A stretch of 35,104 nucleotides of DNA from an uncultured cyanobacterium (GCA_937936705.1 CALHCP010000078.1:1-35104), one strand, 5' to 3'; shown: positions 1 through 7,593, numbered from the stretch's first letter. Notes: a model not told the origin generated them from the letters alone. A program made the numbers and translations.

Positions 1-142
1 GTACCGTATACTAAAAGAAGAGACCAATCTAAGTTTGTCGCAGTATAAAGCAATTTTTAGCCAGGTAAATTTTTGCAATGTTCGCCTCTGTTTAAGTGTT
101 AACACGGAACCAGGGTACGTAGAAAGATGGCGCCAATATAAC

Positions 143-167
143 ACCGCCCAAAGGGGTGGTTAATTTT
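143..167 (+). terminator. Possible rho-independent terminator of a gene left of the window
   Basis: A 7-bp stem (ACCGCCC at 143-149 pairing with GGGTGGT at 154-160, one G-U pair) has a 4-base AAAG loop and is followed by a T-rich stretch (TAATTTT). It could end a rightward gene lying before the window. I found no coding region in 1-508. The T-run is interrupted, so the call is tentative. Confidence 0.4.
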
Positions 168-363
168 CTGGAGATTTGCGGGCTAAACCCAGGAATTTCC
201 GAAGCTTGATGCTGATTTAATGATGTGATTCTATTACATGTCTAGGGTTATTACTTGATATTAAGCAATTAAATATATTTTTACATTTGGTGCTAAAATT
301 ATAGATTGGTTTGCCCTAGAAATGGCATGAGCACGGGCTAGCGGGGCATTGATAATAGGATTA

Positions 364-508
364 ACGGAACCCTTTTGTGACTTGGGAGTCAGGCTAGAGA
401 AATTCCGTGGGATCACGGTGGGGGAACCGGCAGATTGTTGCCTAGGATGAAACTACTCAAGCGATGGACGCTTCAATCTTTCTTTAACCCGGTCATAAGA
501 GGTAATTT
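364..508 (+). promoter_or_regulatory. Structured 5' leader of the first DUF4388 gene; possible riboswitch-like RNA
   Basis: Several short helices sit in a row just before the start codon. ACGGAA (364-369) pairs with TTCCGT (403-408) and encloses a GACT/AGTC hairpin (379-390). GGCA/TGCC (429-442) lies between GGGGGAACC (420-428) and TAGGATGAAAC (443-453). AAGCG/CGCTT (459-473) follows, then AACCCGGTCA (486-495). The order GGGGGAACC, hairpin, GG-TGAA, AACCC loosely recalls the c-di-AMP (ydaO) riboswitch, but the usual 3' conserved block is not seen. The remaining DNA (168-363) is AT-rich; no confident promoter was chosen. Confidence 0.35.
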
Positions 509-1297
509 ATGCAAATTCAGGGGCATTTAGCCGAGTTTTCTCTGGCCGAACTCTATTCACTTTTGCGGCAGGGAAAACAAACCGGTGTACTCGCATTAGC
601 CAACTATCAAATTGGGTTTTGGGAAGGTCAAATTGTGGGGGCATCCCTGCCGGAATGGGATTGGCGGCGAGCCGTTGTGACCCAGGGGTGGCTCCGACCA
701 GAAACCCTGGAACGCTTGAGCCATCTCTATCAGCGTCAAGAGATGAAACAACCCTTTGGCCGCTGGTTAGTGGAGCAGGGATTACTCCAACGCTCTCAAA
801 TCCGGTGGTTGTTCAGTCAGCAGGTATTGCGGCCGGTCTGTCGCTTGTTTGCCTTACCCGATGCTCCCTTTCAGTTGCGACCCCAAACCCAGTTGTCCCA
901 TTTGCTCCTGACGGGATTGCGGGCGGAGCCATTGGAAGTGATTTTGGCCGGTCTGCGGTTGTTGAAGGATTGGCAACATTTGCTGGATAAATTGCCTGAC
1001 CCCGACTCGGGATTAAAAAGTTGTGGCGGGCAGCCGGGCTATCACCTCAATCGCTGGGAATGGCGGCTGTGGGAGTACAGCAACGGCCAAATGAGTCTGG
1101 GGGAAATTGCCGAGAAATGGCAGGTTCCTGTCTTGGAAGTCCAAAAATTGGCCTTCCGTTTGTTGACGGTCGGTTTGGTGGTCGAACTTCCTTACATTCA
1201 CCTACAAAGAAAGCCGGAATTATCCGCTTCTCAAACTCCCGTCACGGAAGGTTTTTTGGATCAGCTATTAGGGTTTTTACAAGGAAGCTTGCCCTGA
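509..1297 (+). CDS. DUF4388 (PatA-N-type) domain protein, first paralogue
   Basis: A 262-residue soluble protein. Residues about 2-95 look like the DUF4388 domain found at the N-terminus of PatA-type regulators: it opens with a QGHLAEFSLAEL-type helix, then TGVLAL and a GQIVGA strand. Residues about 170-250 form a second conserved block with a winged-helix look (W-R-LWEY, then SLGEIAEKW and a LAFRLLTVGLV helix). The ATG at 509 follows AAGAGG (497-502). A closely similar paralogue lies at 2073-2855, and a GTPase gene lies between them, so the pair probably works with that GTPase. No enzymatic motif is visible. DUF4388 proteins are generally linked to signalling, often motility or cell pattern; the exact role here is inference. 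Confidence 0.8.
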   Translation: MQIQGHLAEFSLAELYSLLRQGKQTGVLALANYQIGFWEGQIVGASLPEWDWRRAVVTQGWLRPETLERLSHLYQRQEMKQPFGRWLVEQGLLQRSQIRWLFSQQVLRPVCRLFALPDAPFQLRPQTQLSHLLLTGLRAEPLEVILAGLRLLKDWQHLLDKLPDPDSGLKSCGGQPGYHLNRWEWRLWEYSNGQMSLGEIAEKWQVPVLEVQKLAFRLLTVGLVVELPYIHLQRKPELSASQTPVTEGFLDQLLGFLQGSLP

Positions 1298-1342
1298 TAT
1301 TAACTTTTGCGAAGCAATACTACCAAATCCTTCCATCCCTAT

Positions 1343-1362
1343 CCTTAAAGTCGGCTTTAAGG
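1343..1362 (+). terminator. Perfect 8-bp hairpin after the first DUF4388 gene
   Basis: CCTTAAAG (1343-1350) and CTTTAAGG (1355-1362) form a perfect stem with a TCGG tetraloop, 45 bases after the stop of the first DUF4388 gene. Only scattered T residues follow, so it may be a weak terminator or an attenuating or protective hairpin before the GTPase gene. Confidence 0.4.
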
Positions 1363-1515
1363 TACATGATTATTTGATTTTGTTGATGGATTTTCCTCAG
1401 AATCGGCATCTATCATGATGAATATACCATCGAAAAGGAGTAGGGAATTGCTAGGTATTCTTCACCATAAAAACGTTTTCTGCCGATATTTTGCTTGGCA
1501 AGGAGGACACCATTA

Positions 1516-2067
1516 ATGGCGATCATGCGAATTGTGGTCACGGGACCGGTGGGGTCAGGAAAGAGTACGTTTGTGCGTACGGTGAGTGAAATCCAGACCG
1601 TTGATACTGACCGACAGGCGACGGACGAAACGGCTCTATTGAAAGCAACCACAACGGTAGCCATGGATTTCGGGCGGGTTACCTTTGGCAACAAAATGAG
1701 TCTGCATGTGTACGGCACACCGGGGCAGGAGCGTTTTGATTTCATGTGGGAGATTCTGATCGAACATGCCCACGCCTACATTTTGTTGGTGCCGGGTCAC
1801 CAACCCGGCGCGTTTCGGACGGCGCGGCGGATTTTAACGTTTATGGAGCAACGGGTTCGCCTGCCCTACTTGGTGGGGGTGACCCATTTGGACGTTCCCC
1901 AGGCTTGGCCGTTGCCTTATGTGGGGATGGCGGTGGGGGTTCATCCCGATTTATTGCTGGCGGTCAATGCGACCCAAAAGCCTTCTGTGGTGTCGGCGTT
2001 AGTCCAGTTGATCCAGCGGTGTCATACCCGGCGAACTCAATCCCAATTATCTGCTCAGGAGGTGTAA
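1516..2067 (+). CDS. Small Ras-like GTPase of the CvnD/MglA type
   Basis: A 183-residue GTPase. The P-loop is GPVGSGKS at residues 10-17. The switch I block TTTVAMDFGR is at 45-54, the G3-like motif GTPGQERF at 67-74, and THLD at 123-126 takes the place of the canonical NKxD. TTVAxDFGR and FGTPGQ/YGTPGQ are typical of the GTPase (CvnD) of actinobacterial conservons and its bacterial relatives. I start at ATG 1516 because AGGAGG (1501-1506) sits 9 bases before it; the frame is open from a TTG at 1495. The stop overlaps the Shine-Dalgarno sequence of the next DUF4388 gene (5 bases apart), so the two are co-translated. The roadblock protein at 3053 is the expected type of partner. Confidence 0.85.
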   Translation: MAIMRIVVTGPVGSGKSTFVRTVSEIQTVDTDRQATDETALLKATTTVAMDFGRVTFGNKMSLHVYGTPGQERFDFMWEILIEHAHAYILLVPGHQPGAFRTARRILTFMEQRVRLPYLVGVTHLDVPQAWPLPYVGMAVGVHPDLLLAVNATQKPSVVSALVQLIQRCHTRRTQSQLSAQEV

Positions 2068-2072
2068 CAACA

Positions 2073-2855
2073 ATGCAGGGACGCTTATCAGAAATCCCTT
2101 TGGCCGAGGTACTGAAACTGTTAGGACAAGGGCAGGCGACGGGAGTGTTGGAATTGCAACCGATGCGTTACCAGTTGTGGTGGCAGGCGGGCAAGATGGT
2201 AGGGGCATTAGCGCCGGGCTTTAGCTTGCATCAATTGATGATGTCACAAGGGGGGGTGTCCGCATCGGTGTTACAAGTAGCGATGCGCGCCTATGTGGTG
2301 GCGGGCAGTAAGTCCCCGTTTGGGGTGTGGTTGGTGGAGCGTTATGGATGGCAGTGGCGGGAATTGCAGTGGCTATTCCACCAACAGGTGGTGCGTCCGG
2401 TCTGCCGGTTGTTGGGGGCGGCAGAGGCCCGGTTTGAGTTCCGTCCCCGGCAAGCGTTGCCTCTAGCCCACCTGACGGGTTTATCGGCGGAACCCCTGGA
2501 GGTACTCTTGGCGGGACTGCGGGCATTGCGAGACTGGCGGGTGTTGTTCGACCAGTTGCCGGAGCCGGCCTCAGCGCTGGTGAGTCGGTACCAAGGCCGC
2601 CCCCCTTACCGCCTGAATCATCAGGAATGGCATTTGTGGGAGTACGCTGACGGTGAAACGAGTTTGGCCAGCATTGCCCAAGCGTGGCAGGTGGAGGTGT
2701 TGACCGTCCAGCAGGTGGCTTTCCGGTTGATGAGCGTGGGTTTGGTGGCGGAACTGCCCCTTTTGGCAACGGCAAAGCAGCTAGGCGCGGCTTCCGCTTC
2801 CGAATTAACGGGGGATTTTTTGGAGTCACTGGCGCAATCTTTACAACAACTTTAA
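2073..2855 (+). CDS. DUF4388 (PatA-N-type) domain protein, second paralogue
   Basis: A 260-residue paralogue of the protein at 509-1297 with the same two-part layout. The N-terminal DUF4388 domain starts QGRLSEIPLAEVLKLL and has TGVLEL and GKMVGA. The C-terminal block contains LNHQEWHLWEYADG and a VAFRLMSVGLVAELP helix. The ATG at 2073 has AGGAGG (2058-2063) in front of it, and that site lies within the last codons of the GTPase gene. The reading frame stays open far upstream through the GTPase gene, but the internal ATG is clearly the start by homology with the first paralogue. A strong terminator follows at 2877-2927. Confidence 0.82.
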   Translation: MQGRLSEIPLAEVLKLLGQGQATGVLELQPMRYQLWWQAGKMVGALAPGFSLHQLMMSQGGVSASVLQVAMRAYVVAGSKSPFGVWLVERYGWQWRELQWLFHQQVVRPVCRLLGAAEARFEFRPRQALPLAHLTGLSAEPLEVLLAGLRALRDWRVLFDQLPEPASALVSRYQGRPPYRLNHQEWHLWEYADGETSLASIAQAWQVEVLTVQQVAFRLMSVGLVAELPLLATAKQLGAASASELTGDFLESLAQSLQQL

Positions 2856-2876
2856 GGCAAGGATCACTTTGTTTTT

Positions 2877-2927
2877 TACCCCGATGATTCCCAGGATAAA
2901 AAATGGGAATCAGTGGGGTATTTTTTT
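2877..2927 (+). terminator. Strong rho-independent terminator
   Basis: TACCCC (2877-2882) and GATTCCC (2886-2892) pair with GGGAATC (2905-2911) and GGGGTA (2915-2920), separated by a 3x3 internal loop, and seven T residues follow (2921-2927). It separates the DUF4388-GTPase-DUF4388 transcript from the roadblock gene, which therefore probably has its own promoter in the AT-rich stretch 2928-3050. TATTAT near 2972 could be its -10, but I see no convincing -35. Confidence 0.85.
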
Positions 2928-3052
2928 GTAAAAATCTGCCATTTAATATCCAGAAAAAATCGAGATAAAGATATTATAAAACAATAGGCTTTACCCCGCT
3001 TTAATTAGCCATAATAAAGATGTTGGCGAGATTGATTTTGGAGACAGAAATT

Positions 3053-3454
3053 ATGTCTATTAATGTGGCGAAATTGACAGGGGCATTACAACAGTTTGTG
3101 GGTTCCGTTGCCAATGTGCAGGCAGCGGCGGTCGTCTCTCCGGATGGGTTGGCCTTGGCTTCTTGTCTGATGCCGGGGATGGATGAAGAGCGGGTGTCGG
3201 CGATGGCGGCGGCGTTGCTCTCTTTGAGTGAACGGATTGGCCGGGAACTGAATCGGGGTGCCATCGAGCGGGTTTGGGTGGAAGGCAGCCTAGGCTACGG
3301 CATTATTACCAATTGCACCGATGATGCGGTGTTGTTGGTGTTGGCGGATCGGCAGGCGAAGATGGGGGTGATTAACCTCGAAGTCAAAAATGTGGTGAGT
3401 TGTCTGCAAGAGTTTCTCACCAGTAGTGGCAATACCCTGGCGATGTCTTCCTAA
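3053..3454 (+). CDS. Roadblock/LC7 domain protein (MglB/CvnB-like)
   Basis: A 133-residue single-domain roadblock/LC7 protein. The body AAAVVSPDGLALASCLMPGMDEERVSAM is the usual first strand pair and helix, and VWVEGSLGYGIITNCTDDAVLLVLAD forms the later strands. Roadblock proteins such as MglB and CvnB act as homodimeric partners or GTPase-activating proteins for MglA/CvnD-type GTPases, and such a GTPase lies 1 kb upstream. I prefer ATG 3053 over ATG 3020 because GGAGAC (3040-3045) lies 7 bases before it and the resulting length fits the family. It is followed after 67 bases by the hemerythrin gene in the same direction. Confidence 0.85.
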   Translation: MSINVAKLTGALQQFVGSVANVQAAAVVSPDGLALASCLMPGMDEERVSAMAAALLSLSERIGRELNRGAIERVWVEGSLGYGIITNCTDDAVLLVLADRQAKMGVINLEVKNVVSCLQEFLTSSGNTLAMSS

Positions 3455-3521
3455 AGGCATGTTCCGGGACTCGATTCAGCAAGTTAATGATTCATCGCAG
3501 TATCGCTAGGAGAAGCAATTC

Positions 3522-3950
3522 ATGACCACCACCACGCTCGTTCGTTATGTATGGGATGACCGCATCAAAGTGGGTTTGCCTTTGATTGATAACCAACACC
3601 GGGAGTTAATCGAGGCGATCAACGATTTAGCCGAGGCCATTGAAGGCAATCAAGGTTCCACTGCCGTCAAAAAGCTGATTGCCTTTCTCAAGGGCTATGC
3701 GGAGTGGCATTTTGATCAGGAAGAAAATTGTGCCTTTCGTCATCAATGTCCTTTAGCCGAAACCAATCAGAAAGCGCACGTTCGCTTTTTGGAAATGCTC
3801 GCCCAATGGCATCGGGAATATACCGAAAGCGGTGCCAGCGAGGAGCAAGCCCGCAAAATCCATACTGCTTTGGGGGAGTGGTTGGTCGATCACATCTACA
3901 AAATCGATACCAACCTGGCTAAGGAAATTCAGGCTCAGCCATCGGCCTAA
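3522..3950 (+). CDS. Bacteriohemerythrin-like protein with one substituted iron ligand
   Basis: A 142-residue four-helix hemerythrin domain. Recognisable ligands are H26 (IDNQH), H63 and E67 (WHFDQEE), H86 (KAHVRF), and H124 and D129 (DHIYKID). By spacing, the position of the classical fifth histidine (15 residues after the Glu ligand and 4 before H86) is N82, so the diiron site is probably altered; H74 or the nearby CxxxxxC (C70, C76) might compensate. Hemerythrins bind O2 through a diiron centre and often serve in O2 sensing or delivery. AGGAG sits about 9 bases before the ATG. It lies in the same direction as the roadblock gene, so an O2- or redox-linked input to the GTPase module is possible but unproven. 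Confidence 0.85.
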   Translation: MTTTTLVRYVWDDRIKVGLPLIDNQHRELIEAINDLAEAIEGNQGSTAVKKLIAFLKGYAEWHFDQEENCAFRHQCPLAETNQKAHVRFLEMLAQWHREYTESGASEEQARKIHTALGEWLVDHIYKIDTNLAKEIQAQPSA

Positions 3951-4036
3951 TTCCTGTTTGACTCCTGTTTGTGTAGGTGATGCGGTGCAATATCCGGGTC
4001 ACCTACGCATTGATTGGGGAGGCAAAGCCGTTTTGG

Positions 4037-4170
4037 TATAGATAGCCGTATGACCTAATTTGGGGAACCTCTATAAAATTACGAATAAGCGGTCGCAGGG
4101 GCGCCGCCCCCGTCTCTGGTTCTCCATTAACTCGGCATTCCGGCGAGATGATTTTCTGCTGGTTCCCATA
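4037..4170 (-). repeat. MITE-like repeat copy 1 (form B with an abutting form A end)
   Basis: The left side begins like form A (TATAG..., GTATGACCTAAT). It runs directly into a form B element read on the minus strand, with AACCTCTATA, the GC-rich palindromic core GGGGCGCCGCCCC, GTTCTCCATTAACTCGG and CCGGCGAGAT. The same blocks recur at 12960-13080 and 17152-17270, also between genes. The junction looks like one element inserted into or recombined with another. Confidence 0.65.
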
Positions 4171-4265
4171 AATAAAAAGAGGTGCTCTTTGGGAATCGAG
4201 GTTCTAAAGAGCGAAAAACGCGGGCTGCACCCCGGCGAGCGCTCATGCTGAATCAATAGAGTTTG
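4171..4265 (+). repeat. Degenerate MITE-like fragment (copy 2)
   Basis: It carries GAGGTGCTC (compare the form B end GGGCACCTC), then GCGGGCTGCACCCCGGCGA, matching the shared core, and ATAGAG near the end, matching the other form B terminus. It is more diverged than the other copies, and its limits are approximate. Confidence 0.45.
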
Positions 4266-4335
4266 CCATTAGAGTTGGGTCAGATGTCCCGCATCTGTGC
4301 TAACTTTGCGGGAACACTGCTATCAAGAAACAAAG

Positions 4336-4798
4336 ATGATGACCAAGTTGGCCAATCATTTATCTGCCATCGTTTACTCTCGTTTACTCTTTATTCTCGG
4401 CTTGCTTCATAGTTACTGACATTAAACCTCTACAGGCATTCACAACTGGCGACGGCTTCATCATGCCCAGTCGCAACATTGTCTGTTTTAGCTATGGACA
4501 ATCGCCCCAGCAATTTTTGCGTTGTGAAATTCGCAGCGGACTCAAACCGATGCCACTCAAACCAAGTTCTTGCCAATTTGACTGGGGTGGAGGTTTTTTA
4601 CTGACAAGTGATCGCCAAAAAGCCGAAATTCTCTGTATCAGCGATACGGTCTATTCACCGGATTTCGCAATTATTAATTATGGTAAGACTTGGCGTAAAA
4701 ATGGCTTTAGTTGTAACTCGACCACTAACGGTTTGACCTGCACCAATGGCAAAGGTAATGGCTTTTTTATGAACCGTGAACAGTGGAGAGCGTTTTAA
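4336..4798 (+). pseudogene. Small secreted protein of DUF6636 type, apparently frameshifted
   Basis: The reading frame ending at 4798 encodes the body of a small cysteine-containing protein: SRNIVCFSY, LRCEI, CQFDWGGGF, ILCISDT, INYGKTW, GFSCNS, GLTCTN, NREQW. This pattern matches the secreted DUF6636-like family as I know it. The first ATG in this frame (4463) lies just before the conserved NIVC motif, so it lacks an export signal. A different frame starting at ATG 4336 gives MMTKLANHLSAIVYS plus a hydrophobic stretch (LLFILGLL), a good signal peptide, but ends at TGA 4417. Removing one base between about 4395 and 4440 would join the two. It is therefore probably a frameshifted gene or a sequencing error. 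MITE-like repeats flank it on both sides. Confidence 0.6.
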
Positions 4799-4816
4799 TG
4801 TTTCCATTAATTTTAC

Positions 4817-4916
4817 TATAGCAACATGACTTGATTGATGAACAGATACTCTGGAGAACCAAGGCCGGGGGCTGCGCCCCTGCGACTGCCATTCTAAACT
4901 CATGTAGGATGGCTAT
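4817..4916 (+). mobile_element. MITE-like element, form A (copy 3)
   Basis: About 100 bp between TATAGCAACATGACTTGA on the left and an inverted, diverged end (CATGTAGGATGGCTATCA) on the right. Its middle has GGAGAACCAAGGCCGGGGG and the palindromic core GGGGCTGCGCCCC followed by GCGACTGCCATTCT. It has the same orientation and layout as 12117-12213 and encodes nothing. It starts 18 bases after the frameshifted gene. Confidence 0.7.
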
Positions 4917-4972
4917 CATTCTCCTTCCGCATAAGTCGCAGACCGTGGGCAGTAGGGAAGCCAGCCCTAAGG

Positions 4973-5059
4973 TATCGCAATCTGACCTGATTAGAGAATA
5001 AAGATTCTGGGGAACCCAGTCCTGCGACCGCCGTTCACCCTGCGATTAGGATTGCGATA
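4973..5059 (+). mobile_element. Shortened form A element with changed but still complementary ends (copy 4)
   Basis: Ends are TATCGCAAT (4973-4981) and ATTGCGATA (5051-5059), perfect inverted repeats in which the usual TATAGCA has become TATCGCA at both ends. The inside keeps CTGACCTGATTAGAGAA, GGGGAACCCAG and GCGACCGCC, but the GGGGC-GCCCC palindrome is deleted. TA dinucleotides border it. Confidence 0.65.
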
Positions 5060-5294
5060 ACGCCTACTTATAGCATTGATTAAAAATAAGTTCTACCCAA
5101 TTCATTTTTTTTAGACTAAGTTTCTTTATAGACAAAGCAATGGACAGAAATTTTTATCTGCGAGTTGCTGCTCAGAAGTTCTGATGATTACCCCGTCTTA
5201 GCCTGCGTAGCTTTTCTCAGGTCTAAGCTGGATTATCAGGGGCATTCGTTCTGGTTATACAGGATTTTTTACTTGATTTAGGAGGAAATCAACG
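5060..5294 (+). promoter_or_regulatory. Upstream region and leader of sbtA
   Basis: This AT-rich stretch must carry the sbtA promoter. CTTAG-CCTG (5197-5205) pairs with CAGG-T-CTAAG (5218-5227), a 9-bp stem with one bulged T and a 12-base loop, about 70 bases before the start codon. Possible -10 boxes such as TTATAC occur near 5255, but no matching -35 is convincing. AGGAGG at 5280-5285 is the Shine-Dalgarno sequence for the GTG start of sbtA. Confidence 0.4.
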
Positions 5295-6398
5295 GTGGAT
5301 TTTTTCAGCAATTTTTTCATGGATTTTGTGAAGCAGTTGCAGTCTCCTACCCTCAGTTTTTTAATCGGGGGTATGGCGCTTGCTGCGTTAGGCAGTCAAC
5401 TGGAAATTCCCGAGGCAATTTGTAAAATTATTATCTTTATGCTGCTGGCCAAAATCGGTTTAACCGGTGGCATGGCGATCCGCAATTCCAACCTCACAGA
5501 AATGGTCTTACCGGTGGTGTTTGCGGCACTCTTGGGGATTTTGATTGTGTTCATTGCCCGTTATACGTTAGGCCGGATGCCGCGGGTGAAAACGGTGGAT
5601 GCGATTGCCACCGGGGGGTTGTTTGGAGCGGTGAGTGGCTCGACCATGGCGGCGGCTTTGACCCTGCTGGAAGAACAAAAAATACAATTTGAGGCGTGGG
5701 CGGGTGCCCTCTATCCCTTTATGGATATTCCCGCCCTGGTGACGGCGATTGTGATCGCCAACATTTACCTCAACCGGCAGCAGCTTAAGGAAATGGCCTA
5801 CGCCGAACCCCTGAGCAAAGTCGCCGTGACCGCCGGAGATGATTCCCGTACGCGCCGAGCCTATCCGGGTCGGTCAACACGGGCGGTGCTGCCCCGGGTC
5901 AAGATCTGGCCGATTGTCCAGGAAAGCTTGCAAGGACCGGCTCTTTCGGCCATGTTGCTGGGGCTGGCGCTGGGAGTGTTTGCCCGCCCTGAAAGTGTCT
6001 ATCAAAATTTTTACGACCCCTTGTTTCGGGGTTTGTTGTCCATTTTGATGCTGGTCATGGGGATGGAGGCTTGGTCACGGGTTGGCGAACTGCGGAAGGT
6101 GGCTCAGTGGTACGTGGTGTACAGCGTGGTGGCTCCCTTTGTGCATGGGTTGATTGCCTTTGGGCTGGGGCTGTTTGCCCATTACACGACCGGGTTTAGC
6201 CTGGGTGGGGTGGTGGTGCTGGCGGTGATTGCCGCTTCAAGTTCCGACATTTCCGGGCCGCCGACCCTGCGCGCCGGTATCCCCTCTGCCAATCCCTCGG
6301 CCTACATCGGCGCTTCCACGGCGATCGGAACTCCGGTTGCCATTGGTTTGTGTATCCCGTTTTTCCTGGGTCTTGCCCAGACCTTCGGGGCGAATTAG
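5295..6398 (+). CDS. sbtA: Sodium-dependent bicarbonate transporter SbtA
   Basis: A 367-residue inner-membrane protein that imports HCO3- with Na+ as part of the cyanobacterial CO2-concentrating mechanism. Evidence is the FFSNFFMDFVKQLQSPTLSFLIGGM start, many hydrophobic segments in two related halves, GLFGAVSGSTMAAAL in the first half and AASSSDISGPPTLRAGIPSANPSAYIGASTAIGTP in the second, both family-specific. A hydrophilic loop (about residues 165-205) separates the halves. The start is GTG 5295, 9 bases after AGGAGG (5280-5285). sbtB follows after 32 bases. SbtA is usually induced by low inorganic carbon. Confidence 0.96.
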   Translation: MDFFSNFFMDFVKQLQSPTLSFLIGGMALAALGSQLEIPEAICKIIIFMLLAKIGLTGGMAIRNSNLTEMVLPVVFAALLGILIVFIARYTLGRMPRVKTVDAIATGGLFGAVSGSTMAAALTLLEEQKIQFEAWAGALYPFMDIPALVTAIVIANIYLNRQQLKEMAYAEPLSKVAVTAGDDSRTRRAYPGRSTRAVLPRVKIWPIVQESLQGPALSAMLLGLALGVFARPESVYQNFYDPLFRGLLSILMLVMGMEAWSRVGELRKVAQWYVVYSVVAPFVHGLIAFGLGLFAHYTTGFSLGGVVVLAVIAASSSDISGPPTLRAGIPSANPSAYIGASTAIGTPVAIGLCIPFFLGLAQTFGAN

Positions 6399-6418
6399 TT
6401 TGCTTTCCCATCGATTAG

Positions 6419-6763
<345 letters not shown>

Positions 6764-6821
6764 TTCCCACCCGTCGGCTGCCGGTAGGGTTACCCCTTCT
6801 GCCTGCATCGAGCCTAGGGAG

Positions 6822-6858
6822 CGGGTCGGTTGCCCCATACGGCTCGGCGACCGACCCG
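6822..6858 (+). terminator. GC-rich hairpin after sbtB
   Basis: CGGGTCGGT-T-GCC (6822-6834) pairs with GGC-G-ACCGACCCG (6846-6858), a 13-bp stem with one wobble and an 11-base loop. It lies 58 bases past the sbtB stop. No clear T-run follows, so it may end sbtAB transcripts inefficiently or act as a processing or stability hairpin. The rest of the 305-base gap (6764-7068) must hold the apcA promoter, which I could not place with confidence. Confidence 0.5.
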
Positions 6859-7068
6859 ACCAAACTGAGAAAAACTATTACAAGATGTTAAGTTCTATCC
6901 CTGGATGTGACCGAATTGGCGCAGAATAAATGCCGGAGAAATCAGCGTTTGGTTCTATTTCTCAGGAGATAGGATCAAGGGCAGTTCCCTGATAAGATCA
7001 CTGCTGGGCACTTAGGTTTGCGCCTGGTTGTCCACTTGACAAATTGACATACCCTCTGGAGTAGGTTC

Positions 7069-7554
7069 ATGAGTATTGTCACCAAATCGATTGTGAATGC
7101 TGATGCCGAAGCCCGCTACCTCAGCCCCGGCGAACTCGACCGGATTAAGAGTTTTGTGTCTTCCGGTGAGAAGCGGCTGCGGATTGCACAAATTCTTTCC
7201 GACAACCGGGAACGGATCGTGAAGGAAGCGGGGCAGCAATTGTTCCAAAAACGGCCTGACGTGGTGTCCCCCGGTGGGAACGCCTACGGTGAGGAAATGA
7301 CTGCCACCTGCCTGCGCGACCTGGACTACTACCTGCGGCTGGTGACCTACGGGATCGTTTCCGGCGATGTCACCCCCATCGAGGAAATCGGTCTGGTGGG
7401 GGTCAAGGAAATGTACAACTCCCTGGGCACCCCGATTCCGGCGGTGGCAGAAGGGGTACGGGCGATGAAAAATGCCGCCAGTTCCCTGATGTCCGGTGAA
7501 GATGCCATGGAGGCTGGCTTCTACTTTGATTACATCGTCAGTGCGATGCAGTAG
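7069..7554 (+). CDS. apcA: Allophycocyanin alpha subunit
   Basis: A 161-residue phycobiliprotein of the phycobilisome core. It has the globin-like fold with the chromophore cysteine C81 in [15 protein letters not shown], and the conserved [10 protein letters not shown] end. With ApcB it forms the allophycocyanin trimers that pass excitation energy to chlorophyll at the thylakoid surface. GGAG precedes the ATG by about 12 bases. It is the first gene of apcA-apcB-apcC, with 39 bases to apcB. No apcE, apcD or apcF is present in the window. Confidence 0.98.
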   Translation: MSIVTKSIVNADAEARYLSPGELDRIKSFVSSGEKRLRIAQILSDNRERIVKEAGQQLFQKRPDVVSPGGNAYGEEMTATCLRDLDYYLRLVTYGIVSGDVTPIEEIGLVGVKEMYNSLGTPIPAVAEGVRAMKNAASSLMSGEDAMEAGFYFDYIVSAMQ

Positions 7555-7593
7555 TGGTTGACCGTTGTTAAGCTGTTTTAGAGGAACCTGACC

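Larger units (their letters stand above)
3951..4335. other. Gene-free stretch with a hairpin and repeat fragments
   Basis: Directly after the hemerythrin gene, GTAGGTGA (3973-3980) pairs with TCACCTAC (3999-4006); there is no T-run, so it is a weak terminator candidate. The middle is filled by repeat copies (4037-4265). A further hairpin (TCCCGCA 4287-4293 with TGCGGGA 4307-4313) precedes the broken gene at 4336. I see no intact gene. Confidence 0.5.

Noticed and set aside
2221-2829. 202-codon minus-strand open frame in the second DUF4388 gene
   Set aside because: Pro/Ala/Thr-rich antisense shadow of a well-supported gene.
7036-7049. Tandem TTGACA motifs just before apcA
   Set aside because: As -35 boxes they would place the transcription start at or inside the start codon, with no -10 at the right distance. 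Probably chance, or a binding site of unknown kind.
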